A DNA stretch of 64,000 bases from Primulina eburnea (taxonomy: Eukaryota; Streptophyta; Magnoliopsida; Lamiales; Gesneriaceae), in NCBI RefSeq assembly GCF_022965805.1, contig NW_027331279.1:92107-156106 (forward strand). Direction: 5' to 3'. Shown here piece by piece: positions 22,646-33,023 of the stretch (the first letter of the stretch is position 1; each line of letters starts with the position of its first letter). A program made the position numbers and the translations under genes. A model generated the notes under the pieces. That model was given only the letters and a program-made list of their open reading frames with translations, had not been told where the DNA came from and ran no database searches.

Positions 22646-25600
22646 ATGTCATCAATTCGCAACCCGTTTTCCGTAATTCTCGAAAAACACATTCTAACCG
22701 GACCAAACTATATCACTTGGCTAAGAAATTTAAAGATCGTCCTAAATTCGGAGAGAATCGCATACACACTGACTGAGTCGCCCCCTGATGAGGCTCCGAC
22801 TGACTGCAGTCCCGAGGAACTGCAGACCTACAAGGATTGGTGCGACCATGACTTGAAGGCCAAGTGTTACATGCAAGCTTCGATGAACGATGAGCTGCAA
22901 AGGCGATTCGAGGATGCAAAGAATGCTGCTGACATTCATATGCACCTCAAGGAGCTCTTCGGAGAGCAGACTCGGCCTTTGAGGCATGCCACAGTAAAGG
23001 AGCTCATCACTTTACGCATGCGAGATGGGACTTCGGTCCATGAGCATGGCCTAAAGTTGATTGGGCTCGTGGACAAGCTCGTAGGCATGGATTTGGTGTT
23101 GCCTTCGGAGTTGACCACTGATGTGTTGCTGCTGTCGCTGCCTAGCTCTTTCGATCCTTTCGTTGTGAACTTCAATATGAACAAGCTCGAGCCCAGCCTT
23201 GAAGAGTTGGTGAACATGCTTGTGACCTTTGAGTCCACAATCAAAAAGGAGAAGCAGGTTCTTTATGTGGGCTCTTCATCTGGCACGAAGACCGGTCCAC
23301 ATGGGAAGGGAAAGAAGCGTTCTTTCCAGCGCCCCAAGAAGAGCGAGCCCTTGAAGAGGCAGACTCCGAGTCCCTTAGTGGCAGCCGCGCCAGCAAAGGC
23401 TGAGAAGACTGTTGACATCTGTCACCACTGCAAGAAGCCTGGACATTGGAGGCGTAACTGCAGGGAATATCTTGCGCAGAAGAGTTCTGGCAAAGGTATG
23501 TTCTACATTGAAATGAATATCTCCATTAACTCTACTTCTTGGGTATTGGATACCGGCTGTGGCTCACATCTCTGTAATGATTTGCAGGTGATGGGAAGAA
23601 GTAGGAAGCTCAGGGAAGGTGAGACCTTCTTGAGGTTGGGCAATGGAGCAAGGGTTGCTGCCAAGGCTGTGGGAGATGTTTATTTATGTTTGAACAATGA
23701 TTTTAATTTGGTTTTAAGAGATGTTTTATTTGTACCAGACTTGATCAAAAACATTATTTCCATTCCTATGCTTGATATCGATGGATTTTCTTGTTTATTT
23801 GGCAAAGGTGTTTGCAATATTTACAAGAATGAATGTTTAGTTGGTACGGGTGAACTTGAAAACAATCTCTACACCTTAAAATTAAAAGATATTCCACTTA
23901 ACAATGTCCAAACGATAACAACAACAAATAAGCGCAAACAAGATACTCTTAATTCGGCACAATTATGGCATGCTCGATTAGGACATATTTCCTCAAGAAG
24001 GATGAACAAGCTAGTGGGAGTTGGCATGTTTGATATGTCTGATATTAACGCTCTCACGACTTGTGAATCCTGTCTGAAAGGAAAGATGACCAAAATTCCC
24101 TTTAAGGGCCATGCGGAGCGAGCCAAAGGGTTATTGGATTTGATCCATACCGATGTGTGCGGTCCGCTTAGCATCACCACTAAGCATGGACATGCCTACT
24201 TCATCACCTTTACCGATGACCATTCGAGGTATGGGTATGTGTATTTGATGAAATACAAGTCTGAAGCCTTTGAAAGGTTCAAAGAATTCAGAAGTGAAGT
24301 AGAGAAGCAATTGGGACGAAGCATCAAGACACTTCGATCGGATCGAGGTGGTGAGTACTTGAGTGCCGAGTTCCAAGAGTATCTTAGAGAGAATGGGATT
24401 CTCTCGCAGTGGACTCCGCCCGCTACACCGCAGTTGAATGGTGTTTCGGAGCGTCGTAACCGGACTTTGATGGACATGGTTCGGTCTATGATGGGGTTCA
24501 CGGAGTTGCCGCCATCCTTTTGGGGATATGCGCTTGAAACAGCGGCACTGTTGTTGAACAATGTCCATACAAAGGCAGTTGACAAGACTCCATATGAGAT
24601 ATGGATGGGTAAGCCTCCCAAGTATTCTTATCTTAGAATATGGGGGTGTCCTGCTTATGTGAAGCAGACAGTGGGAGATAAATTGGATAGTCGATCCATT
24701 TTATGCTACTTTGTGGGATATCCAAGAAATTCCATTGGATATTATTTCTATCATCCCCAAGAAACAAAGGTGTTTGTTTCTAGGAACGCAACCTTTTTGG
24801 AAAAGGAATTTCTATTAGATAGAAAAGGCGAGATGATAGAACTCGAAGAGGTTCGAGAGGCACCCACAGTTGTAGAACCCACACCCAATGAGCTAAGTGA
24901 GGAGATACAAGCTCCTAGAAGATCCGAGAGAGTCTCGAGACCACCTATGAGGTATGGTCTGCTTCTTGAAGAGGGCCATGATGAGCCTAATCTTGGATGT
25001 GATCCAAGGACCTTCAAGGAAGCGTTATCTGATGCCGATTCATCCAAATGGCTTGAAGCAATGGAATCTGAGATGAATTCCATGCATTCGAACCAAGTGT
25101 GGAATCTCGTGGATCCACCTGAGGGAATTGTTCCCATAGGGTGTAAATGGATTTACAAGAGGAAACTTGGGGCGGATGGGAAGGTATTGACCTTCAAGGC
25201 GCGACTGGTTGCAAAAGGATATACTCAAAGGCAAGGTGTTGACTATGAGGAAACCTTTTCTCCAGTTGCGATGTTCAAGTCCATTAGGATATTGCTAGCC
25301 ATAGCTGCATGGTATGACTATGAGATATGGCAGATGGATGTGAAGACAGCCTTCCTTAATGGGGATATTAAGGAAGAAATTTACATGTCTCAACCTGAAG
25401 GGTTCACATCCATCGGAAGTGAGCATATGGTATGCAAACTTCAAAGATCTATTTATGGTCTTAAGCAGGCATCGAGGAGCTGGAACCTCAGATTCGATAG
25501 TACAATCAAAGAGTTTGGTTTTACTAAGAATCCTGAGGAACCCTGTGTGTATAAGAAGGTCAGTGGGAGTGCTGTGACATTCCTTGTTCTTTATGTTGAT

Positions 25601-26569
25601 GACATTCTACTCATTGGGAATGATGTAGGAATGTTGCAATCAACAAAGATATGGTTAGCAAGTAAGTTCTCAATGCAGGACTTGGGTGAAGCATCTTTTG
25701 TATTGGGAATACAGATCTATAGAGATAGATCAAGAAGATTGCTTGGTCTCACCCAGTCCACATACATTGATACCATCGTGAAGCGGTTCTCGATGGATGA
25801 GTCCAAGAGAGGACATCTACCAATGTGTCATGGCGTGTCCCTATCCAAGTCTATGTCTCCCAAGACTGATGCAGAGATAGCGGCGATGACACGAATTCCG
25901 TATGCTTCGGCTATTGGTAGTATCATGTATGGGATGATATCTACACGTCCTGACGTGGCATTTGCACTAAGTGTAGTGAGTAGATATCAATCCAACCCTG
26001 GTCTTCCACACTGGAAAGCTGTGAAAGACATCCTCAAGTATTTGAGAAGGACCAATAAGTTGTTTTTGGTCTATGGGGGTGGAGAACTAAAATTGGAAGG
26101 CTATACCGACTCTAGCTTCCAAAGCGATGTTGATGACTCGAAGTCAACCTCCGGATTCATATTCATGCTCAATGGTGGTGCTGTCTCTTGGAAGAGTTCC
26201 AAGCAAGACAGTACTGCGGATTCCACCACTGAGGCAGAATACATTGCTGCATCGGCTGCAGCAAAGGAGGCTGTTTGGATTAGGAATTTCGTCCAAGAGT
26301 TGGGCGTCATTCCAAATGGAGTTGCTCCTATCCCGGTGATGTGCGACAACACGGGAGCCATAGCTCAGGCGAAGGAGCCAAGGTCTCATCAGAAGTCCAA
26401 ACACGTATTGAGAAAGTACCACATCCTCAGAGAGATCGTGGAAAGAGGAGATGTCGTGATTGACAAAGTCGGCTCCGCAGATAATGTTGCTGATCCACTA
26501 ACTAAGCCTTTACCAGGACCATCATTCGAGAAGCATCGCGAATCAATGGGTACTAAAGAGTATAGGTAG
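22646..26569 (+). CDS. Copia gag-pol polyprotein, intact
   Basis: 1307 codons without interruption; the ATG at 22646 (context GACAATGTC) is preferred over an in-frame TTG two codons earlier. It makes the capsid and the enzymes that copy and integrate the element. Approximate residues: Gag 10-230 (GPNYITWLRNLK), zinc knuckle CHHCKKPGHWRRNC 259-272, aspartic protease LDTGCGSHLC about 300, integrase zinc region LWHARLGH about 440, integrase core DLIHTDVCGPL / LRSDRGGEYL / LNGVSERRNRTL about 497-600 with all three acidic residues, reverse transcriptase MDVKTAFLNGDI about 896 and LYVDDILLIGND about 982, and RNase H GYTDSSF about 1151, TTEAEYIAAS about 1194 and MCDNTGAI about 1231. All catalytic motifs look normal. 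Gag and Pol share one frame, as in most copia elements. I am confident of the superfamily but not of the lineage. Confidence 0.96.
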   Translation: MSSIRNPFSVILEKHILTGPNYITWLRNLKIVLNSERIAYTLTESPPDEAPTDCSPEELQTYKDWCDHDLKAKCYMQASMNDELQRRFEDAKNAADIHMHLKELFGEQTRPLRHATVKELITLRMRDGTSVHEHGLKLIGLVDKLVGMDLVLPSELTTDVLLLSLPSSFDPFVVNFNMNKLEPSLEELVNMLVTFESTIKKEKQVLYVGSSSGTKTGPHGKGKKRSFQRPKKSEPLKRQTPSPLVAAAPAKAEKTVDICHHCKKPGHWRRNCREYLAQKSSGKGMFYIEMNISINSTSWVLDTGCGSHLCNDLQVMGRSRKLREGETFLRLGNGARVAAKAVGDVYLCLNNDFNLVLRDVLFVPDLIKNIISIPMLDIDGFSCLFGKGVCNIYKNECLVGTGELENNLYTLKLKDIPLNNVQTITTTNKRKQDTLNSAQLWHARLGHISSRRMNKLVGVGMFDMSDINALTTCESCLKGKMTKIPFKGHAERAKGLLDLIHTDVCGPLSITTKHGHAYFITFTDDHSRYGYVYLMKYKSEAFERFKEFRSEVEKQLGRSIKTLRSDRGGEYLSAEFQEYLRENGILSQWTPPATPQLNGVSERRNRTLMDMVRSMMGFTELPPSFWGYALETAALLLNNVHTKAVDKTPYEIWMGKPPKYSYLRIWGCPAYVKQTVGDKLDSRSILCYFVGYPRNSIGYYFYHPQETKVFVSRNATFLEKEFLLDRKGEMIELEEVREAPTVVEPTPNELSEEIQAPRRSERVSRPPMRYGLLLEEGHDEPNLGCDPRTFKEALSDADSSKWLEAMESEMNSMHSNQVWNLVDPPEGIVPIGCKWIYKRKLGADGKVLTFKARLVAKGYTQRQGVDYEETFSPVAMFKSIRILLAIAAWYDYEIWQMDVKTAFLNGDIKEEIYMSQPEGFTSIGSEHMVCKLQRSIYGLKQASRSWNLRFDSTIKEFGFTKNPEEPCVYKKVSGSAVTFLVLYVDDILLIGNDVGMLQSTKIWLASKFSMQDLGEASFVLGIQIYRDRSRRLLGLTQSTYIDTIVKRFSMDESKRGHLPMCHGVSLSKSMSPKTDAEIAAMTRIPYASAIGSIMYGMISTRPDVAFALSVVSRYQSNPGLPHWKAVKDILKYLRRTNKLFLVYGGGELKLEGYTDSSFQSDVDDSKSTSGFIFMLNGGAVSWKSSKQDSTADSTTEAEYIAASAAAKEAVWIRNFVQELGVIPNGVAPIPVMCDNTGAIAQAKEPRSHQKSKHVLRKYHILREIVERGDVVIDKVGSADNVADPLTKPLPGPSFEKHRESMGTKEYR

Positions 26570-26582
26570 TTGGCTCTAGTGC

Positions 26583-26592
26583 AAGTGGGAGA
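26583..26592 (+). other. Copia polypurine tract
   Basis: AAGTGGGAGA just before the 3' LTR start at 26594; the same sequence precedes the 5' LTR at 18745 as part of the truncated neighbour. Confidence 0.8.
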
Positions 26593-26593
26593 T

Positions 26594-28654
26594 TGTTAGA
26601 GTAGGTGCACGTCGAGCCAAGTGTTGGCCGACTGTTCACGATGAAACTCTTTGTGTAAACGATCTTTATTTTAATAATATTTGAATTTATTAATTTGGCG
26701 CATCTTTATCTTTATACCCATGCTAGCTGCATAGATAAAGCCCTTGAATATACAAATAGTAGAAAGAATATGAGATGCTCATATGATGAGTATCATGAAA
26801 CTCATATTTGTAATACTGTATATTCTAAACCGTTCCTAGTCGATTCAGCCGCCACTAAGAAGGATAAAGGCCGCTCGAGTTAGAGACTAGTATCTGCGAT
26901 GTGAGTACCATGTTTCATTGGTAGGGGACATTGTGATGTCCGAGCATGCAGATAGGTGCTCCTGGTAGAGTGCACTGAACAACCCTCCATAAAAGGACTT
27001 TCCAAGTGGTTCTCACTTATCGAGTGGAAAAGTCCTGGTTTATGGTTGTACACCATTAGTCCTTATGACCCGGGACAACATTGAGACTCTATGTGCTAGC
27101 GTTTCACTTTGACTTGTTTACCGACTCTTATGGGGTCATTAGGTGGCAAGATTGGGTGTTACGGCGAAACATATAGGAGTCGATGCATTGTAGTCGGGGA
27201 TTCACCGCTTACCTACGGGTATGGATATCCTATGTGTTTTTCATGTATGTGTGGGTTGAAATCTCTGATCAGAGTATGGTGGTAATTATGAAAGGGGTTT
27301 CATAGATTACACCATCGATGCAACCACGACATGACACATAGTATCGATTCATTGACAACTCTCGATAGACCAATAGTTGTCGAATCGGTCGGGATATATG
27401 AGTTGAAGGGACCGTACTGTACGCTAACCATAATTGAATGGTTCTTGCAGGCACTATCATGTGATACCTAGGGAATCACGTAAGCGATGCTGCTAGGCGT
27501 TTAACGTGATTGGTTGGGTACTATCAGACTTGAGTTCTGACGTTCTTGCTATCAAGGAGTTGATAAGTAAGAATGGAGCAATTGGGGTATGCTCGTATAA
27601 GGACATGTTTAGTCCGAATCACATTGAGATGTGAACCCACGGCTAGTTGTATCAATGAACCATTGAGGGCCACACAAGTACTTGCTTAGTAAATCCCGAA
27701 GAGAAGTAAAATAGTTCAATGTGTTGAACGGCTTATAAATATGTTTATAAGCGTAAAGAAAATTAGAAGTATGACTTCTATGAGAGAAATATAAATTTTA
27801 ATTTATGGAAGTGTTCCTAAGATTAAAATTTGGCCAAGTAAATAATGTAGTTGAAAATTGTGATTTTCATAAACATTATTGGGGACTAAATTAAATTAAT
27901 TCAAGTGTTGAATTAATTAAACACTAGTGGACCTAGTAGAGTCCAAATAATTAAATATAATTCAAGTGTTGAATTAATATTATTGAGTCTAGTAGAGCTC
28001 AATTAAAATAATTATTTAACTAGTGGGACTTGAATAAATTCAAGTAGTATTTAATTAATCTCAAATGTGTTTGAGATAATTAAAATTTAGTCTATGGTTT
28101 TTAATGTGTTAAAAACTATATTATATGCATGTCATTCTAGGGTTTGCATGCTTTGGGGAGGTGAAGGGTTGGAGACTAGGCATGCAACTTTTTGTTGCTT
28201 TTGAGAGTTGCTTTTCTCACAACCTAGACTCAACTTCACTCCTCATTCTACACCTCCCTTTGGCCGAAATCTTGAAGCTTTTCTCTCCCAAAATTTCTTC
28301 TTGTTTTGTTCTTCAATTTGTTGAGAACAAAATTTCTCTTTGAAAAATCCTTTTGATTTTCTAGTGCAAATCAAGAGGGGATTTACATAGCTAAGTGGTG
28401 GGCCTAATTCTTGAAGGAGAAAAGGGTGTGCTTGTAGATTTGTCTACCAAAGAAGAGCTAAAGTATTCATACTTTAGTTGGAGCCATTTCATCAACTCTA
28501 AGGGGTTGATAGGTAAATCACTAAAACATCCTATGCATGTTTTTGTTATTTTTGTAAATATTGCACAAATAATCAAGGTGGCCGAAATTTCATGTCATTT
28601 TTGAAAATTTATGCTTCCGTTGCGTTTCCGGCCACCGTAACCGGTCCGCTTTCA
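26594..28654 (+). repeat. Copia 3' LTR
   Basis: 2061 bp, starting TGTTAGAGTAGG and ending CCGCTTTCA, nearly identical to 18756-20817. It is directly followed by chromovirus protease sequence (AATTCACGTCTAGG). Confidence 0.93.
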
Positions 28655-28778
28655 AAATTCACGTCTAGGCCAATGGACTTGAGGTCTAAATGATTGGCAA
28701 ACGTCTCTGATATGAAGGAGTGAGTGGCTCCCGAGTCTATCAGTGCAGTTGAGGATAATCTCTTAATAAAAATGTTTC
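28655..28778 (-). pseudogene. Chromovirus aspartic protease fragment
   Basis: The sense-strand frame encodes NIFIKRLSSTALIDSGATHSF and continues to LDLKSIGLDVNF, where the copia LTR begins. DSG is the protease active site. The upstream edge is set by a probable splice acceptor at 28779-28780. The rest of the protease and most of the reverse transcriptase are missing. Confidence 0.85.
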
Positions 28779-28948
28779 CTGAGATGCGTTAGCACAACAC
28801 AAAACTTATATCCCCAAACTTACTAACATACCTCCAGTAAAATAGAACTCAATAACTCTAGGCACACAAAATTTCTAGCACGCCAATAGTCCCAAATAAA
28901 ATTTCACATGCAAGGCGGCGAAATGTCGAGCTTAGGTAGGAAGGTTAC
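28779..28948 (-). other. Probable intron between chromovirus gag and protease
   Basis: 170 bp on the minus strand. The donor is CAG|GTAACC (GT at 28948-28947) and the acceptor is CTCAG (AG at 28780-28779), with a branch-point-like TGCTAAC 10-15 bases upstream of the acceptor. Removing it keeps the frame from ...LLTG in gag into NIFIKR...DSGATHS of the protease. Unspliced, gag ends at TAA (28934-28932) inside the intron after six intron-encoded residues. The interior is AT-rich with several stops. Inferred from sequence; no transcript data. Confidence 0.65.
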
Positions 28949-30050
28949 CTGTCAGTAAAGTAGTGTCTGGATCCGCCTCCTGAGCATGCATGGCGAATAC
29001 CCTGCCCTGGGTTGGTTGCTTCCACTGTGGGCACTCTTTCAGCATGTGGTCCGTAGCTCCACATTTAAAACACTTGCCTGACCCATATAGGCACTGTACC
29101 GGATGCTGGCGGTTGCATTTTGGACACACGGGAAAAACAACTGGTCTTTGTGGCGCCCCTTGCGGCTGAATGGGACCCTTGCCCTTAGGTGGTCCCTGAT
29201 ACGATTTCTTCCCAGGTGGCCCCTGATACTGCTTCTTAAACTGGGGTCGTTGATTCTGCTGCTGCTGGTGCTGCGGTGGTGCTAGATAGGGCCTCTTGCC
29301 CTGCCTGTCAGCCTCAATATCTCGTTGGTCCTGCTCTGCCGCCAAGGCCCTAGATACGGCGACTGCATAAGAAGTGGGACCAGCTACTCTCACATCGCGG
29401 CGCAGGATCGGCCGTAGTCCATTCAGAAAATGCCTCAACTTGGCTTGGGCATCGTTCGCAATGAGGGGCACGAAGTGACACCCCCTCTCAAACTTTCTCA
29501 CAAACTCTGCCACGCTACTATCTCCTTGCCGTAGCGTCATGAACTCGTTGGTGAGTCGGGTTCGTACTTCCTCAGTGAAGTACTTGGAGTAGAAGACTTC
29601 CTTGAAACCATTCCATGGCAGTACTTGCAGATTAACCGCCACGGACGCGCTCTCCCACCATAATCTGGCATCTCCAGTCACTAAGAATATAGCACATCTA
29701 ACCCTGTCAGCGTCCGTCAGCTCCATAAAGTAGAAAATTACTTCGATGGCCTTGATCCATCCCTCAGCTATCATCGGGTCAGTAGTACCCGAGAACTCCT
29801 TCGGGCTCATCCTCCGGAACCTCTCATATACTGCCTCCGGTCTAGGCCTCTCCTCGTGGCCTGCAACAGTCTGGTTCCTCGCAAATTGTGCGAAGAATTG
29901 CGTCATGCCGGCAAGCATCTGTGCCTGCATATCTGGTGGTGGAGGTGGAGGAGGATTGGCCCTCTCCTCATCTCGATGTTCCATGTCCTCTACTCGGTGC
30001 TCTCTGTTCTCATCCCTTGTTTCTCGGTCGATCACACGTCTAGGAGGCAT
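28932..30050 (-). CDS. Chromovirus Gag polyprotein
   Basis: About 372 residues from ATG at 30050 (MPPRRVID); an upstream in-frame TTG at 30089 gives a longer open frame with no family features. The N-terminal 50 residues are charged, with a polyproline run (PPPPPPP). The capsid region carries EFSGTTDPMIAEGWIKAIE, RCAIFLVTGDARLWWES and EFMTLRQGDSSVAEFVRKFE, typical of the plant retrotransposon gag domain. A glutamine/proline-rich linker leads to the zinc knuckle CFKCGATDHMLKEC near residue 345. The frame is intact. The last codons (from GGT AAC to TAA) fall in the probable intron, so this would be the Gag-only product of unspliced RNA while spliced RNA would give Gag-Pol. It packages element RNA in the cytoplasm in this family. 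The element as a whole is dead because pol is deleted. Confidence 0.9.
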   Translation of the reverse strand: MPPRRVIDRETRDENREHRVEDMEHRDEERANPPPPPPPDMQAQMLAGMTQFFAQFARNQTVAGHEERPRPEAVYERFRRMSPKEFSGTTDPMIAEGWIKAIEVIFYFMELTDADRVRCAIFLVTGDARLWWESASVAVNLQVLPWNGFKEVFYSKYFTEEVRTRLTNEFMTLRQGDSSVAEFVRKFERGCHFVPLIANDAQAKLRHFLNGLRPILRRDVRVAGPTSYAVAVSRALAAEQDQRDIEADRQGKRPYLAPPQHQQQQNQRPQFKKQYQGPPGKKSYQGPPKGKGPIQPQGAPQRPVVFPVCPKCNRQHPVQCLYGSGKCFKCGATDHMLKECPQWKQPTQGRVFAMHAQEADPDTTLLTGNLPT

Positions 30051-30271
30051 ACTGTTCCAATAAATTACCCAACACGTAAAACCCAACATGCATGAACATT
30101 TATCAATATTTTATGATGCACGTAAATTGAACTTAAAACATAGACATGCTGAAATCATGACTTAATGCATAATACATAGCATAGCTCAAAACATTAAAAC
30201 TTACAGACTTGAGGTGTGACTTCGTGAGCTTCTTGCGACTGGCAGTAGGCATAACCCTTTACAAGAACACC

Positions 30272-30283
30272 GCTCTGATACCA
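30272..30283 (-). other. Chromovirus primer binding site (tRNA-iMet)
   Basis: The minus strand reads TGGTATCAGAGC, a perfect match to the plant initiator-Met site, two bases from the LTR edge at 30286. Confidence 0.9.
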
Positions 30284-30913
30284 ACTGTAACGAACCGTAT
30301 TCTACACTACTTAAAATTTGCGGAAAAATTAAAAATTTTCTTAAATAAAAACATTCATACGGTCGTCACTCAACATTCATAAAAATAAATCTCACAATCA
30401 TCTGTCACCAATAAAATTTTGCTAAAATAAACTGTCTCAAAACGTCTCACGTTCAAATCAAAACATTAGAGTATTTTAAAAATTTGCATAAACATAAACT
30501 TGCGGTCCTCGGGTTTAGCCTGCCACTCAGCCCAAGCCTGCCCCTTGGTCATCACCTCCTGTCTCCTCAACATAGTCACCTGCATCGATCAAGTCTAGTG
30601 AGTCTAAAGACTCAACACGTATAAACTGGAATAACGAGTACTACATAATAAGGTCGCATGCAACTTTAAAATAGGACATACATAATTTGAAACTTGAACT
30701 TGCGCATTAAAACTTGAACATACGTACATACATACTTCGACGTGCCATAACTTAAACTTTCATAAACATACTGCATACGTAAACATACATAACTTCATCA
30801 TTTTGCGTAGAGGCATGTTTCAAAGCAAGTGACCCATAACGTAAAAGAGCCTGATCAGACTATACCACAGTACTGGGCTGACAGGGACGTATCCACTGCC
30901 GCATACATAAGAT

Positions 30914-31030
30914 CCCCGTTCATAATTTAACGAGCTGGTTGGTCCCCGTTCATAATTTAACGCTTTCCAACCACGATCTAACCCGTTCATAATTTAACGG
31001 GCGGATTGGTCCCCGTTCATAATTTAACGC
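30914..31030. repeat. Short tandem motif CCCGTTCATAATTTAACG x4
   Basis: Copies at about 30915, 30955, 30982 and 31012, alternating with TTGGT and CTTTCCA spacers; the spacing is irregular (27-40 bp). Confidence 0.8.
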
Positions 31031-31344
31031 TTTCCAGTCCTAACATAATTTGGTCACAAGACATTTAGCATACCTCAAAAACTTAAAATACTTTCTTGCA
31101 CGTCAACATACTTACTTGGCGTTGAGGAATTCGTTGGACTTTGACTGGGGCCGTTGCTGCAACATACTAACATAAACTTGTATACTTAACTCACATAACT
31201 TAACGTAGAAATCATACTTACTCTCGAGCTCGATCATTACTTAGGACGTTCTAAAATTTCCCATGACACGACCTTGATAATCCTTGCACTAAATCATGAC
31301 ATCAACCTCAAAACAAACTATAATATTTTTCCCAAAAATAGAAG

Positions 31345-31610
31345 AACACGGACCCCGTACCTACATCCGTGTAGGGGTCCGTGTAGGTACTGGAAGTAGA
31401 CACCGAAAGGAAGCAAAGGCACGGACCCCGTGTCAGGGTCCGGGTGAGGGTCCGTGTAGGCACTGGAAAAAGACACTAAATGAAACCCAAAGGCACGGAC
31501 CCCGTGCCCTCATCCGTGTAGAGGTCCGTGTAGATACTGGAAAAAGACGTCGAGGAGAAAACAAAGGCACGAACCCCGTGTCAGGGTCCGTGTACGGGTC
31601 CGTGTACCCA
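31345..31610. repeat. GC-rich inverted-repeat tandem (about 72 bp x4) in the chromovirus LTR
   Basis: Four units, each with CACGGACCCCGTG followed by one or two GGTCCGTGTA words and then TACTGGAA or CACTGGAA, starting near 31349, 31421, 31494 and 31567. CACGGACC and GGTCCGTG are reverse complements, so each unit can fold. Confidence 0.85.
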
Positions 31611-32496
31611 CTGTGATCGCGAACTTACGAAAATTCTGAACACCCAATGCTTATCCTTCTAGACTCGATTATACGGACCAAGCACCGACACCTCGAGACT
31701 CATCCTAGCATACCATAACATAAATACAAATTGTACAAACGTTTCAAAACAACAGTGTTCGCTCCACGACACACACGACCCAAAATATGGCAATTGACAT
31801 CAAACTGTTTCCTACGACTTCTAGTTAGCTCGAGTGCCTATCGATATAAAACGTAACCTCAAAAACACTCTTAACATCATTACTAACATACCCGTACGCA
31901 GCAACAATCGCCCGTCGATTTCCAACGAAGCCTGCAACTTAAAACTTCAAGAAACGTATCAATAACATAATTTTCTGAAAATTTCAGTTTGCGCAGTCGC
32001 ACGGAAAATATCATAACTCACTCATTTTTCGTCCAAAAATTTTGAATCATATATCAAATCGAAGGTATCGAAAATTTCTACGTTTTTGCTGTTGAAAGTT
32101 TTCCCAAAATATGAACAAAAAAATCGCAGTTTTGACATGAACAGTAAAAACGAGTTTTAGATCTAAAAATTTTCCTTCGCAATTGATCCGATTCATGATC
32201 CGCTCAAACTACTATCATGATACATAACTTTTACGCATAAAAATCGACGCAACGCATAATATGACTTGATCGACACAGCAAGGACAGAATATACGTGCCT
32301 TTATGATGATAACGTTACCGAAAGACGACACCGAAGCGGAGATAGGAGCGAGGTTGATCCGGGACGAACGTGGCGCTAAAATCTTTGAATAAAATGCAAC
32401 GAAAAGCTGCTGGAAATCGAAGGAGGAAGGGGCGGCTGCTTACACTCAAGGAACCCTAGGTTTTCTATTCTCAAAAATAATAAAATTCTGATTTGT

Positions 32497-32555
32497 GAAA
32501 GTGTGTGTGTGTTAAACGATTTTTAGTGTGTGTAAAAGTGTGTGTGTGTGTTTAG
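32497..32555. repeat. GT microsatellite in the chromovirus LTR
   Basis: Interrupted GTGTGTGT runs; simple sequence. Confidence 0.85.
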
Positions 32556-33018
32556 TGTTAATTAGGGGAAATTCTTGCTTAATTAAATAATAAATAAAAC
32601 TATTTAAAATACTAACACACTTTAAACTTTACTAAAATCTCTCAATTAAAATAATACACACACACAAACGCTAATTTTAAAAGTTTTAAATTACTAAATC
32701 ACTAAATACGTAAATAAGACTTAAAGTACTGGAACTTAATAAATAAATTTAAAACGCCCCAAACTCCACTTAAAATAAAAATACCACGTTTTAAATTACC
32801 AGAATCGTCACCGGGTCTTTTCCTCAATCTCGCTTCGAATAATCGCCTGAAACATGAAACTCGAAAAACGTTTTAACGTGCATCGCATAAACATAATTAA
32901 TTTAAAATAATGCATTTAAATAAATCATGCATCGCCGAAACTCATTTAAAATTAATTTAAATGATTTAATAATTAAATGAATGCATGGGTTATACGTGTA
33001 TTAAATTTGGGCACTACA

Positions 33019-33023
33019 TAAGT
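33019..33023. repeat. Target site duplication TAAGT, right side of the chromovirus
   Basis: Matches 14152-14156. Confidence 0.88.

Larger units (their letters stand above)
18756..28654 (+). mobile_element. Ty1/copia retrotransposon, complete LTR-to-LTR unit
   Basis: 5' LTR 18756-20817, primer site 20820-20831, 1.8-kb leader, gag-pol 22646-26569, polypurine tract 26583-26592, 3' LTR 26594-28654. The order PR-IN-RT-RNase H is diagnostic of copia. No target duplication can be checked, because the left flank is another copia fragment; the right flank begins AATTC. The nearly identical LTRs and intact ORF mark it as the youngest insertion here. The copia lineage is uncertain. Confidence 0.93.
14157..33018 (-). 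mobile_element. Tekay/Del-like chromovirus (Ty3/gypsy), rearranged and nested
   Basis: Minus-strand element inserted in the Athila-like ORF2. The order on its sense strand is: 5' LTR 33018-30286 (2733 bp), initiator-Met primer site 30283-30272, gag 30050-28932, probable intron 28948-28779, protease remnant to 28655, copia insertion, RT end/RNase H/integrase 18413-16628, solo-LTR insertion, then the last 303 bp of the 3' LTR (14157-14459). Most of the reverse transcriptase, the integrase C-terminus with any chromodomain, and about 2.4 kb of the 3' LTR are deleted. The lineage call rests on integrase and gag motifs and the tRNA-iMet primer. Confidence 0.88.
30286..33018 (-). repeat. Chromovirus 5' LTR
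   Basis: 2733 bp; on the minus strand it starts TGTAGTGCCCAAATT and ends CGGTTCGTTACA, followed by TAAGT at 33019. It holds three repeat zones: four copies of CCCGTTCATAATTTAACG (30914-31030), a ~72-bp tandem of GC-rich inverted repeats (31345-31610), and GT-rich microsatellite tracts (32497-32555, with CA runs near 32643). I see nothing coding in it. Confidence 0.9.
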
